From positions 178,656,015 through 178,720,014 of the forward strand of contig OW679195.1 of NCBI GenBank assembly GCA_940337035.1: DNA of 64,000 bases. The letters are read 5' to 3'. Under the pieces are notes generated by a model, which did not search any database, was not told the origin of the DNA, and saw only the letters and a program-made list of their open reading frames with translations. A program made the position numbers and the translations under genes. Below are positions 13,550 through 24,719 of the stretch, one piece after another (position 1 is the stretch's first letter; every line of letters starts with the position of its first letter). The DNA is from Agriotes lineatus (Eukaryota; Arthropoda; Insecta; Coleoptera; Elateridae).

Positions 13550-13690
13550 TCCCACGCGGGGGGGGGGATAGGTTTGCTTCCTAGATATATAAATAACTAT
13601 TCGTATTAAGGCCCGTTTAGTGTCGTTTAGCGGGCCGTTAAGAGACATTTAACGCTCTCAAATATAAGGTATAAAGTGACCAATAAACGA
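13550..13690. repeat. degenerate end of the TIR element family seen at 16.7-17.7 kb
   Basis: Poly-G near 13558-13568 is followed by tatataaataactatt and then ggcccgtttagtgtcgttta with the inverted partner gcgggcc. The same two phrases occur in the element at 16716-17682 (tacataaataactatt, and cccgcttagtgtcgctta with gcggacc). This is probably a truncated, diverged copy abutting the satellite array. Confidence 0.55.
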
Positions 13691-15640
13691 TATTAAAATT
13701 CACATAAAAATGAGATGCAAATTGCTTCACTACGTCTAGAGTTCTTGAAACGACGTTTAAAAATTCTTTTAACGAGATGTGTGTCATAAATTTGATAAGA
13801 AGCCACATTAAAAGAGAGATAAAAGTTCTTTTACTCTGTCTAGAATTCTTGAAACAATATTAAAATGGTTTTTTGCACTTCCGGGACTAAAGTTGATACT
13901 TTAGTCCCCGTAAACAGGGACTAAAGTAGATCATTTAATCCCTAGGGACTAAAGTAACTCATTTAATCCCTAGGGACTAAAGTAAAAATGATACCGTAAC
14001 TATGGTAAATTTATGTACACACGAGGTTAGTAGGTTAGGTTTTGTTTGTCATCTGACACACACTGACGTAAAACTTAACCTGCAAATCTCGAATTTGACA
14101 TATACTGACAATACACTTCAGTACTGCCAACTGATTCAGGCTATCCAGGACCTGCTGGAATTCAGTTTGTAATAAATTATAATTGTCAGTTTCCAAATTG
14201 ACAGATTCCAAATTTTGGAAATGTTTGATGATAATGTTCCCAAAAGTGCAAAAATAGCGTATATACCTCGGGACTAAAGTGCCTAAATCCCTTGAGTGGT
14301 TATTGCCCTCGGGCTTCGCCCTCGAGGCAACAAACTCCACTCGCGGGATTAAATGGTGCACTTTAGTCCCTCATGATATAATATACTATTAAGGAGACTT
14401 ACGTAGTTAATGCGATAAAATCATATTAAAAGAGAGATGCAAGTTGTTTAACTATGTTTGGAGTTTTTAAATGACATTACAAATATTTTAAGTAGACTTA
14501 ATTGCGATAAAGGATCACATCAACGGAGCAATAAAATTTGTTTTGCTACGCCTACAGTTCTTGAAAAAACATTTAAAATTGTACCAACGAGACTTATGTT
14601 GTAAATGTGATAAAAAGACATCAAAAGAGATATAAAAATTGTTTCACTACGTTTAGATTTCTCTACAGGATATTAAAAATTATTTTAACGAGTCTTAGGT
14701 TGCAAATGCGCTAAAGTCACATCAAAGAGAGATAAAACTTGCTTCTCTACATTTAGAATTCTTGAAACGACATTATTTTTTTTAACTAGACATTACATAA
14801 ATTCGATAAATAGACACATCAAAGGGGAGATAAAAGTTGTTTCACTACGTTTAGCGTTTTTAAAGCAATATTAATCATTGTATTTATGAGACTTATGTTG
14901 CAAATGCGATAAAAAGTCACATTAAAATAAAGATAAAAGTTGTTTCACTACGTTTAGAGTTTTTGAAACCATATTAAAAATGCTTTTAACGAGAATTACG
15001 TTGCAAATGCGCTAAAAAGTGCAAGAAAAAAGAGATACAACTTCCTTCTCTACACTTAGAGTTGTTGAAACGACATTAAAAATTGTATTAACTAGACTTA
15101 TGACATGAATTAGATAAAATTTTACATCAAAGCCACGACAAAAGTTGTTTCACTACGTTTAGCGTTTTTGAAACATTATTCACAATTATATTTATGAGAC
15201 TTATGTTGTAAATGCGATAAAAAGTCACATTAAAATAGAGATCAAAGTTGTTTCACTACGTTTAGAGTTTTTGAAACCATATCAAAAATTGTTTTAACGA
15301 GAATTACGTTGCAAATGCGCTAAAAAGTCCAAGAAAAAAGAGATACAACTTCCTTCTCTACACTTAGAGTTGTTGAAACGACATTAAAAATTGTATTAAC
15401 TAGACTTATGACATAAATTAGATAAAATTTTACATCAAAGCGACGACAAAAGTTGTTTCACTACGTTTAGCGTTTTTGAAACAATATTAACAATTGTATT
15501 TATGAGACTTATGTTGTAAATACGATAAAAAGTCACATTAAAATAGAGATAAAGGTTGTTTCACTACCTACGTTTAGAGTATTTGAAACTACATTAAAAA
15601 TTGTTTTAACGAGAATTATGACGCAAATGCAATAAACATA
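13691..15640. repeat. satellite array of ~103-bp monomers with a three-monomer higher-order repeat
   Basis: Monomers share phrases such as gttgtttcactacgtttag, ttttgaaac, attaaaaattgt and aacgagac, and recur about every 100-105 bases. From 14838 onward three monomer types alternate: A (tttagcg and tttatgagac), B (tttagag and gagaattacg) and C (cttccttctctacactt and tgacat). Successive A monomers begin near 14838, 15146 and 15453, giving a higher-order period of about 308. Monomers at about 14640 and 14740 already look B- and C-like. The array is interrupted at 13875-14373 by an unrelated palindromic element. The array has no coding potential. Confidence 0.9.
13875..14373. mobile_element. palindrome-rich insertion (MITE-like) inside the satellite
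   Basis: The satellite sequence stops near 13875 and resumes near 14374. The insertion starts gcacttccgggactaaagt and ends with the inverted phrase actttagtccct. The motif gggactaaag occurs five times on the plus strand (13883, 13917, 13945, 13974, 14270) and its inverse near 13899 and 14361. A strong hairpin lies at 14292-14340, with arms around the loop gggcttcgccc. The element could be a non-autonomous DNA transposon; I found no clear target duplication. A 108-codon minus-strand frame inside it is not recognisable. Confidence 0.7.
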
Positions 15641-16715
15641 ATTTAAAGTGATTTAGTTAGGAGTTAGATTCTTTTCATGACGTCGAATTTACTGACACTG
15701 CTGTGACGTTCGCTTTGAGTGACATATTTATACAGAGGAGCTAATTTATTTTGTATGTTTGTTTAATGTACTGTTATCACAATTGTTTTTCCTTAAAACA
15801 GTTACGCTGTTAGTTACGTTTTTGTACCATACTAAAAGGTTTGTGTATGGATATTGTATCATAATGGTTATTTGTGGTACAAGTGTGTTATATTACAACT
15901 AATCTACCAATTCTACCATATTTCAAACGTATACAAGTGCTGTCAGTCTGTTCCATCGGAATTTGGCAAGCTTTTAATTGCTTAGTTTTTCGGATATCCC
16001 AGACAATCAGCAGTCACGGATGTCAAAATTCTTCGAGTTATTACGAATGAATTGTTTACAAAGTCTGCTGGAGTTGAGTAATTGTCCCTTAAATAAGGAA
16101 AAATTGCGTTTCTATAATTTTAAAGCATCTTAAAGGAGATTAAAAGGATTGAGGGTTAAAGTACTTATGATTTATAAACGAGATTTGATGAGACTACATT
16201 CCCACAATTTCTTTAAAGCGTTAGCAAGAAAAATTTGTGATTTTTATGCCAGGAAAGATAATATTAGGTTACTTGTCTTGAAGGACAGAGTAAGCTGAGC
16301 AACTAGTAAACTAAGAAGCACATTAGCTTTTCTGACTTACGTATCCTCTAGGGCTCTAGACGGACATATTTGGAATTTCTAGTTGAGTTTTGAATTTTGT
16401 TAGCCGATTAATTCTGCTTAATAATTAATTTCGATTTAACCTAAATTTAGACGAGCATGTAGCATAATCCGTGTAGCTCGCTTCTGGACAGGCAGCTGAG
16501 AGGCGTCACTGAGCACCTTTTTCTTCTCACCATTTAATTCGAATGTTTTGCGATCTTTTAAGTAATTTCATTTAAACTGATTCCATTATAATAAGAAATG
16601 AAACAATTAATATTCAATTATTTATTAATAAACAGTTACTTTTGTATTCATAATTCGAGATGCTACTTTCCCGTTCGAAAATGAGAGTTTTTTTTGGCGA
16701 ACCAAAGGCGAGCTA
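15641..16715. other. unique AT-rich DNA, no gene seen
   Basis: Between the satellite and the next TIR element I see no repeats, protein families or long frames. Confidence 0.4.
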
Positions 16716-17682
16716 AAATAGTTATTTATGTATCACGAGCGTAAAACAGTCGTTTTTGGCCCACAGCGTTAAAGTTATAACACGAAGTGTGTTATGTTCG
16801 ATCGAAATGCAATTTAAAAAGGAAAACCATGGGATTATTTTACCGTTACCAGTAAAAACAGGGCATGTATTTTAGCTGAATAGTACCTTTGTAACTATGG
16901 TTTTTATGAAAACGTGTTTATGAATAATAACTAGAACGACGTCCGCGGGCGATAAAATTCGTATGTACGGCCGGGCGGAATTGGCGACTTTAGACCCTAT
17001 CTTTGAGGGCGTAATGTGACACTTTACAGCTCAAAGGCTATAAAGTACCTTACGGCCCGCTTAGTGTCGCTTAGCGGACCGTAAGGTACTTTATTTGCCA
17101 CTGATCTATTATTTGCTGTTTCTATATGTGATACGAGATATACAAAGCAGTCCATAACACCCTAGAGCGTTATGAGCCGGCGTAATGATAACGTAAGAGT
17201 ATAATGAGCGGGCGTTTTCATTACGCCTGCTCATAATGCCCTAGGGCGTTATGGACTGTTCTGCACGCTTTTCAAGTTATTTGCGTACTTAAAGTGGAAA
17301 ATAAAAGTTGATATCCATAGCCCTCGGGCGACTTATAAACTCTCGGGCCAGATGGCCTCATGCTTGTAAACTTGGCCCTGGAAAAGGCATAAACATCTTG
17401 GTAATGCCCTTGGTATATACATAACATTTACGGCTCACTCGGAGTCTTGCTTGTCAGCTTGATAAGCAATGAAATCGTAAGTTGCCAAAACTGGTAAAAA
17501 TTATAAATCTGGTTTTAATTGTGAATATTTTGGTCTGTCCATAAAATAGTGTATGCACTTCGTGCGTAACTAGCGTGTATGGCCATTGTTGTGTTAGATT
17601 TCGCGGACGCATCTTGGGCTCTAATTTTTATGCAGCGGGCCATAAACGCCTTCTTATGCCCTTGGTACATAAATAACTATTT
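16716..17682. mobile_element. TIR element with internal hairpins, no transposase
   Basis: The left end aaatagttatttatgtatca and the right end (inverted) aaatagttatttatgtacca match, and the similarity continues for about 30 bases (cgagcgtaa versus agggcataa). Internal hairpins include 17040-17092 (stem aaagtaccttacgg, loop region cttagtgtcgcttag) and 17150-17258 (stem cagtccataa with gcgttatg). The phrase gccctcgggc also recurs. No transposase coding remains, so this is a non-autonomous element. The last half-kilobase before 18250 contains another degenerate end (tatgcaaataactatt at about 18187). Confidence 0.7.
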
Positions 17683-18600
17683 CGCATGTTGACGTCATTT
17701 TAGCAGGCAAAAAAATTATCACCTCAATGCGAAAAGGAATTGCTTTACGCGTGAAAATGATATCTAAAAACGCCTATTATTGATCGATCGTACATAAATT
17801 TTATTTGAGGACTCAAAAGCATTTCGCTTTCGAGATATAAACAACAATTTTTCGAAAACTGCATTAATATTAAGCAAAATTGAAATAAAGGTTATAGAAC
17901 TGTCAACATGAATTTATTTAACAGTTTAAGTAATTATAAAGTGTGCCATTGTGACATTGGAACTCTTATTAATTTACATATTGTAAGAAACTAATTAATT
18001 AACTATAGTCTAATAATATGGTTAAGACTAAGTGTTTAAGTTAAAATACGAAATTGATAAATATATTGAGCCATTTTTTTTCAATAAATTAATTCAAACA
18101 TCCCTGAACGCGAAGTACTTTTTGTGTAACCGTGCTCGACTTCAATCATTCTTCGGTACGTCAAACAGTAATTTCGCGGCTTAGGTATGCAAATAACTAT
18201 TACGTTCTAGAACGTAAAAGTTTTTCGCGCCCTCTCTATGAAAATGGTTAAAACGAATTTTATTTAGTTATTCCTAAAGCCTCAGGGGGTGATCCAACAC
18301 CCATATAACCCCCCCCCCCCCCTACCTTCACATAAGTACCCCAGTAAGCCGTAGACAAAGACTTGTTTGGTTGGCAACGGATATGCCATCATAAAGTGTT
18401 CTTGTATCATACTTATTTGCATGGAAAATATGTTTGCTACTACTATTTGATGTCCGTTTAACAATCCCACTGTCTCTTCCCCATTAACGATGGAAATGGA
18501 AAAATCTGGTGTGATACACGCACACAACTTCCTTTTACAGTGATCTTATAATTAACCAAACATTTTATTTTAAATTTTTAAGCATTTGTCAAAATTTTTC
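17683..18600. other. AT-rich DNA with element remnants and a poly-C tract
   Basis: This stretch holds a degenerate copy of the TIR-family end near 18187, a small palindrome (acgttctagaacgt at about 18201) and a run of C at about 18308-18321. No gene is recognised. Confidence 0.4.
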
Positions 18601-18904
18601 AAAAATTACCAATTCTACAAAAACGGTACCAAATAGAGCGTTAGTTGAAGAGACAAATTTTCTCTAGAATTTTAAGCTGAATTCAAAAATGTAATAATAT
18701 ACCGGGTGTTCTATTTAAAATAGGAGTTAATAAAAACAATAGCAAAAAAACAAAAGAAACCCATTTTAGAAGTATTCAACTGGAAAATCACCTATATCAC
18801 ATTAATACACATTAAAAATTTAATAAAAATGTGAAGTTTGAAAAAAATCGTTAGAGCCGTTTTTGAAAAAATCGAAAAAAATTGAAAAATCACAAGAGTA
18901 AACA

Positions 18905-19185
18905 CCTACTTCCGGTTATGCGATTTTCTTCAAAAGCTTGCTGTCGCATCTACAGAGCACACGAAACTTATATATGAAGTTTCAACGCCACACCTCTTTT
19001 CGTTTTTGAGATATTCTGTTCACAGACAGACAGACAGACACACAGACACATAGACAGACAGACCAATGAAAAAAAAATATGTTTTTTGGGTTCAAGGGAC
19101 TCTAAAACGTGAAGATCTGTTGAAAACTCAATTTCGAATTTTTGTTGTGAATCCAATACTTCCTTTATTGTAAAAGGAAGTAAAA
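18905..19185. repeat. likely dispersed repeat with a GACA microsatellite
   Basis: A (GACA)n-type tract occupies about 19022-19062 and is preceded by an even, non-repetitive body (cttccggttatgcg to gagatattctgttc). The segment is bounded by acttcc at about 18908 and the inverted ggaagt at about 19174. Such tracts inside interspersed repeats are common in insects. No second copy occurs in this window, so its repeat status is inference. Confidence 0.45.
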
Positions 19186-19190
19186 AGTCA

Positions 19191-21402
19191 CAATCCTACA
19201 AATCAAAGGCCTCATAAAGTCCTAAGTTTTGGCATAATATAGTTCGTGTGGCTATAAACGTGCGAGTAAAAAACATTTACTAGCATTTGCATATAGTGAT
19301 CGGCTGCAATAAATCCGGATGTGAAACATCAAATGCCAACGCTTGTTCTAGCACTAAGACAGAAATAAACATCAACAGCCCGGAGTTAAATGATAAATCA
19401 GCACTGGGCCCGTTAATTTAACGGCTGTAAAATATATTGCCGTGTATTTTACAAAAGAATTCGTGCTTATTTCGATCCACTCTCGTAAATTACACGAATT
19501 AGAGTTGATGAATGCCGAGGTAACTGTTTCTGGCATTTTTCATTCACTTGGAATTTTCGCTTTCGTTTTTCTTTTTGTGTTTGTGTAGAGGTAAAACATA
19601 TTATTAATTAGACAGCCTCTCGATATAAAAACTAGGATTAACTGTCACACTTGAATAATAAGATTCTTAGTAACTACATGAAACTGTTTTTTTTCTTAAA
19701 GGCAAATGATGCCGGAAAAGGTAAACTAAAAACTAGAACATGACAAAACCCATTGAATTAGGGCTGCAACATTTTGTTTTCACCATTTTGGTCTTGACAT
19801 TTTCCGGCGTTTTAGTTCTGTGATTGGCAGTTAGCAAACGGTGTCAAGATTGCAAACTGAATTTTAAAGGATAATGGATTGCGTGTGAATTTAATGCAAA
19901 TTTGGTAACCAAGTGCAAAGCACATAGCAAATACGACTCGTTGGTACTAATCATTTTGAAGCGCAATCAATTCCAAGCACAGCCAAAGGAAATATTTATT
20001 ACAAATCTTAACAGCAGGCGATAAAACTGTATGTTTTATAGTATTGCACCTGTTTGTAACAGCCAGTTGTGAGCTTTCTAGTTTTAGCTACTGGACTTTG
20101 ACTTATGAAACAGATGGTAATAGATAATAGATAATAAACTATTGGTTGTTATTGTCAGTAACTAATTTTCTCTTATGGAAGAGTTTGAGGTTTTTCGATA
20201 TATTGGGGACGCCGTGTACTCTTTTGTGGTTTCTATAATAAACCAATATGTTAGCTACTCTACTCTCGTATGGTGCCGTCGTTGAACACAATGTCTCAAA
20301 TCTCTCAAAAGCATACAATTCGTTACAGAGATTTTTCCAAAGGATACGTTTATTCCATAGCCGAGGAATTTTAATGATATTCGTCGTAAATTGGAACGAT
20401 TTAACCTTCACGTGGAGCTTTCATCACATTCTTATTTCTCAGGCCGATCACACGCTGCGTATGCTAAGTGTTACATATATTTGCCAGCTATGTTTTCTTA
20501 ACTAGTACGCCTGAACAATGCCGGGTGCTATTAATTCTAGCTGCACAAAATGGAATATCGACATAGTTTTGCCACTGACATCGTTCTTGCTTGAGCAACG
20601 CTGATTTCTGCACGTGATAACTTGCAGCTTGAATAGTTATAGGAATTTGCCTCCAGTCTGTTTGTAGATAGTGATCGAAAAAACGAGGAAAATGTTTAAT
20701 TATTATTATTTGATTCTAACGATTTTAAGTCATGTCGCTTCTTTTTATCTTTTATTACTGTCCTTGTTCCTTTTTATTTTATGTCTGGTATATAGTTAAA
20801 CGATTTAATAAAGATTATGATTTATCGCAACACCTCTAAAGTGGGTACTCAATCTCTTGAAAATGTAAAATTAGTCCACAATCCCATACAAAAAATAATC
20901 TTCAAGAAAATGTATTACTTCTAAGTAGAGATTTTTGCCTAAAATAACGCTAAAAATGTGATTAACCTGTTAATGCGCAGCAATGCCACCATAGCAAATC
21001 AATGAGCTAAAGGAATATTTCCTAAGAAATATAGTGCGAGTGCATGACAACTTGGTAAGATGGTTAAATTATTTCCTAATGGTTCTGATATATTTATTCT
21101 GATTTTTATCCTTCTTTTAAAAGTTGGCAATTGTAAATTCATTTTCCTCAAATAGTAACCTTACTTTTTGTTGGGATTTTTAGAATAAGCTTCTTTTTTC
21201 TATTTATGATTTTTTGAAATTGTATAAGATCTTTACGTTTAATATGAAGTTCAAATTGATATTGTAATTGAACAAATATTTGATGTGGCCACTAGCACAA
21301 AAGAGCATTTAATATAAACTCATTCGTTCATTATTTTAAGGATCTGGTACGCACGAACATTACCTTTGATTTGATTTTCAGGAAGGACAAAACATATTCT
21401 CT
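19191..21402. other. unique AT-rich DNA, no gene seen
   Basis: Frames of up to 90 codons on both strands at 20139-20505 overlap and are not recognisable. No repeated structure was noted. Confidence 0.4.
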
Positions 21403-22200
21403 AAATGATGTCATTTTTGACAATGGTCTGTTATGAGTTGTTTTATCGGACTTTTTTCACTGTCTCGGGTGTTTACCACACGATGTTTCGGGAGTTTTTG
21501 GTCTACTCCCGTCCTTAGTTGACTAAATTCCTGATCAGTCCTGAGAAGGATTGTACTTTGTACTTCTGTTCACTGACACTCGTGCCTACCGCGAGGTTTT
21601 AACCCGGCATCACTGATGTAGTGAATGTGGTAGTTCTGCGAATAATCCGGAGAACTGCTGTAACCAATCACGGCTTGTCTAACTCTTACTTCTCTAGGTG
21701 AATCACAATCCTACACCGCAGTATCTTAACTGTTAGTAAGATTATGTGTACATCGACTTCTTGTTTAACTCTTAATTAGCTAGGTGGATCACAATCCTAC
21801 ACCACAGTATCTTAACTGTTAGTAAGATTGTAAGCCGCTCTAACTTCTTTCCTTGCGGTTATTTCTGCTACGCGAGGCATAAGCCGAGCAGCCAGCTTTT
21901 CTTGGTACTAGTACCGTTCATAATTTTACCACATCGCGACGCTAAAGGGGGCCACGACAACAACGCCGTCATATATTTAAGTAAAGTCGTGTTAGTTGCT
22001 TAAGACCCTGCCCAACGGCCGCTATAACGCCGACCCAGCTGATCGAAGCCACTAACAATCGTCTCCGAAATTAATCTTCGAAACATCACAGTACCTGTAG
22101 ACGTATGTACTGCATTTCCACTTGCCCTTAATAAAGAATATTAGATCTTCATGACGTTGTTTCTTTGCGACGTGAGAAACGAAGGTCTCCAGCCTCTAAC
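21403..22200. repeat. retroelement-like or dispersed repeat segment with an 86-bp duplication
   Basis: The left part (21403-21520) is related to the 7.2-kb palindromic repeat (gttttatcggacttttt, gtttcgggag). The phrase ending caatcctacacc is duplicated at a distance of 86 bases (units near 21678 and 21764, ending cagtatcttaactgttagt). The segment is GC-richer than its flanks and contains aataaag near 22132. This would suit a solo LTR, but I could not find both termini, so the class is open. Confidence 0.4.
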
Positions 22201-22442
22201 CGACTCGAATAAAAATACATTACCTACACATTAAACCGAGCCAGGGTGTGCACCGTTATATTATTGTTAAATCTCATATCAATGTTTTTTTATTTATTTA
22301 TTTATTTATTTATTTTAATTTACACTGTTCTACAGGTAAAACCCAATTACAGAACAGGATAATAGGATTTAAAATATTGTGTGCTAAATAACTAAACTAC
22401 ACAAACAATAATGAGAAGGTATAACAGCAATTAATCTAAACA

Positions 22443-22643
22443 CTAAGCTTTGATTTTCTGTAAGCTACAGTTATAGATGTATATATAATGGCTAATGTTA
22501 TTATAATTATTGCACATGTCATATATCGGTGAATTTTTTAAAATATTGGTACGAGGTGTACTTAGGTAGAATGAGTCAGCGTATCTGGAAGCTATTCGAG
22601 GCACATTAACGTTAATTTTTGTAAGCAATTCAGAGCGTAACAA
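22443..22643 (-). pseudogene. C-terminal tail of the same non-LTR polyprotein, frameshifted
   Basis: This 66-codon frame overlaps the end of the RT frame in another phase. It carries LLTKINVNVPR and FYLSTPRTNILKNSPI, which is the normal C-terminal block of Jockey/CR1-type ORF2 proteins just after the RT thumb. It should be continuous with the upstream frame, so a small frameshifting deletion lies near 22635-22645. It confirms that the element is non-functional. Confidence 0.75.
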
Positions 22644-23565
22644 CGGAGTAATATTTTCGTCTTACATCGAGACTTGAGAAACTATGCCTAGATAGTAACT
22701 CATCATGAGATATGCCGATGGGAGAATACAGTCCATCAATTCTATAGCTTAAGTATTTTAAGAAACGTCTCTGCATAGCTTCTATTCGATGAATATGAAC
22801 TTGATAGTGTGGACTCCAGATGACCGAGGCATATTCCAACTTTGATCTTACAAAAGCATAATAAAGACACTTTAAGGTCATAATATTTTTAAAATCCTGG
22901 CTGATTCGAACTATAAATTCATACATACGATTGGCTGAATTTATAATGTTATCGAGATGAATATTAAAGGAGAGGTTAGGGTCAAATGTAACTCCTAGAT
23001 CAATAAATTTTTTAGGCCTTTCAAGAGAATAGTTACCAATACAGTATTGAAAAATAATTGGATCTGTCTTTAGCGAGTAAGACATCACCTTACATTTAGC
23101 ACAATTTAGCTTTAAATTATTTCTCCTACACCATTCAACTACACGATCTAGATTTAATGAAAGTCTCTCACAGTCTGCAACATTTTTAATTGAACTATAT
23201 ATTTTTAAGTCGTCAGCATATAACAAATAGTTCACGTCTATTACATCACCAATATCATTTATAAATATATTGAATAATAGTGGTCCCAGGTTGGATCCTT
23301 GAGGGATTCCCGATGTGGCAAGGTATTTTCCAGATTTGAACCCATTTAGCTGAACATATTGAGTTCGAATGTATGACCTGAATAAATCAATGAGACTATT
23401 GCAAAGTCCAAAATCACCGAACTTTTGTATTAATATGCCATGGTCAAGTCTATCAAATGCCTTTGTAAGGTCTGTATAAATAACGTCAGTCTGCATTTTG
23501 TTGTCAATATTTTCTGCTATATGCTGAGTAACAACAGAAAGATTTGTTACAGTTGAGCGACTATT
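22630..23565 (-). pseudogene. reverse transcriptase domain of the non-LTR element (partial)
   Basis: The longest ATG frame is 23496-22630 (288 codons), but the same frame is open up to 23565 and adds RSTVTNLSVVTQ, a standard RT segment upstream of motif A. Visible blocks are TDLTKAFDRLDH (motif A, catalytic Asp), SGIPQGSNLGPLLFNIFIND (motif B), LLYADDLKIY (motif C, the YADD catalytic pair), LKLNCAKCKVMSYS (motif D) and IDLGVTFDPNLSF (thumb). The catalytic residues are intact. The protein lacks the endonuclease and the N-terminal half of RT because of the 5' truncation. The frame ends prematurely after RRKYYSVVTL. Confidence 0.9.
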
Positions 23566-23603
23566 TTATAATACAACTACAAGCATGTGTGTTACGTAGC
23601 ATT

Positions 23604-23640
23604 TCTGACCGAGTGGTTAGGCGTCTGACTAGAAATCTTA
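23604..23640 (+). pseudogene. tRNA-Ser(AGA)-like fragment
   Basis: The sequence gaccgagtggttaggcgtct followed by gactagaaatc matches the D-arm and anticodon arm of eukaryotic tRNA-Ser(AGA). The variable arm, T-arm and acceptor stem are absent, and the 3' half of the anticodon stem is already mismatched. It is either a tRNA pseudogene remnant or the head of a tRNA-derived SINE. It sits 40 bases beyond the truncated 5' end of the non-LTR element. Confidence 0.65.
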
Positions 23641-23650
23641 CCGATGCAAT

Positions 23651-24471
23651 GTTTTTTTACAAATTTATACAATTCACATTTCTAAGTGTATCGTTTGACT
23701 GTTATACACTTTAATATACAAACTGATCCAAATAATCAATATAGACTGAAAAATTGTGTCTAGGATGGGTTTTCCAAAAGGAAGACTGGAAAATAACCTG
23801 AAAAGTATAGATGCACCACAGATCCTAGAAGAAAGGCTAAATGTGGTAAAAAAAGAGAAACTGAAGGTCCGTCGTATGACGAGTAGATTAAGCTAGTATA
23901 GTTCTTTTAAAGAAACTTCCGTTGCACGTTATAAACTTTCATGACGTCATATCTGAGCGATGTTACCGGAATATTAGCAAAATGTTAAAAGTTCGCAAAT
24001 CAATGTTTTGCCTATATATCACCGCATTATGTGCTAAGGGCGAGTCCTAGAGTACGTGGATTGTTACTGTGGGCGAAGAAATTATTCCGGATGGCAGCAT
24101 ATTATTTTTAACCTAAAACAACGTGTAGTGTGGTTACTGCAAATTTTAATTCTTAAACTCAAACAGCAGATTTTTGGAAATTATTATAGTCCTTTTGCGG
24201 AGTAACGCTTTAATTGGTACTTTTGGGTAATCTTTTTAGGAGCGGAAGCTTAAGTGGCCAGATTTGTCAGTTTATGGTGAGGCCGGTTAGGCTGTGCCCC
24301 GCGTCCAGGGATGTTAGAGGAATTTCGGCCCCGCAATTTTCCATGCAAGGCGTAATGAGAGCTTTGGGACCGACTTTCGCTCCGGCTAAGGAGTTTCACG
24401 AGCCCTAGTAACAGCCCTTCAGTAGTAGTCCCCTTATTTTTGAGCATTTTTTTGTAAGTAATTGTTTCACG
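23651..24471. other. unique DNA, no gene seen
   Basis: The short frames at 24214-24447 on both strands lie in a slightly GC-richer block and are not recognisable. Confidence 0.35.
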
Positions 24472-24559
24472 AACTTGCTAATCCTATGTTTGTTCTTTTC
24501 TTCAACTCGGGGTCTATATCTTCCATGAATGAGCAACCAAAGTATTTCAATTTTGATAC
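24472..24559 (-). pseudogene. small LINE reverse transcriptase fragment
   Basis: The minus strand translates as VSKLKYFGCSFMEDIDPELK followed by KRTNIGLA. This matches the RT thumb motif V-x-K-(F/L)-KY-(L/F)-GC plus the following charged helix of RTE/endonuclease-RT type LINEs. About 29 codons are readable; upstream in the same phase there are stops. It is an old relic just outside the LTR element. Confidence 0.6.
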
Positions 24560-24719
24560 ATTATCACCTCCATTAGCCGGTTATACATATATTGTCAAAT
24601 ATGGTTGCACTGATGGTATTTTGCTTTATTAAATCATGACATGAACAAAGCAAACGTGATTTACGGACCTTGAGTTTTAGTAAGTAGATTAAAGTCATTC
24701 AATTGTCAGTTGTACAACT

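Larger units (their letters stand above)
22289..23565 (-). mobile_element. 5'-truncated non-LTR retrotransposon (Jockey/CR1-like)
   Basis: The element reads on the minus strand. Its RT coding begins abruptly at about 23565, and its 3' end is a TTTAT-type tract on the plus strand (22289-22316), that is, an (AAATA)n tail on the element strand. A 5' truncation plus a simple A-rich tail is the classic outcome of target-primed reverse transcription. A 3' untranslated region of about 150 bases separates the coding relic from the tail. No target-site duplication was identified. Confidence 0.8.
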
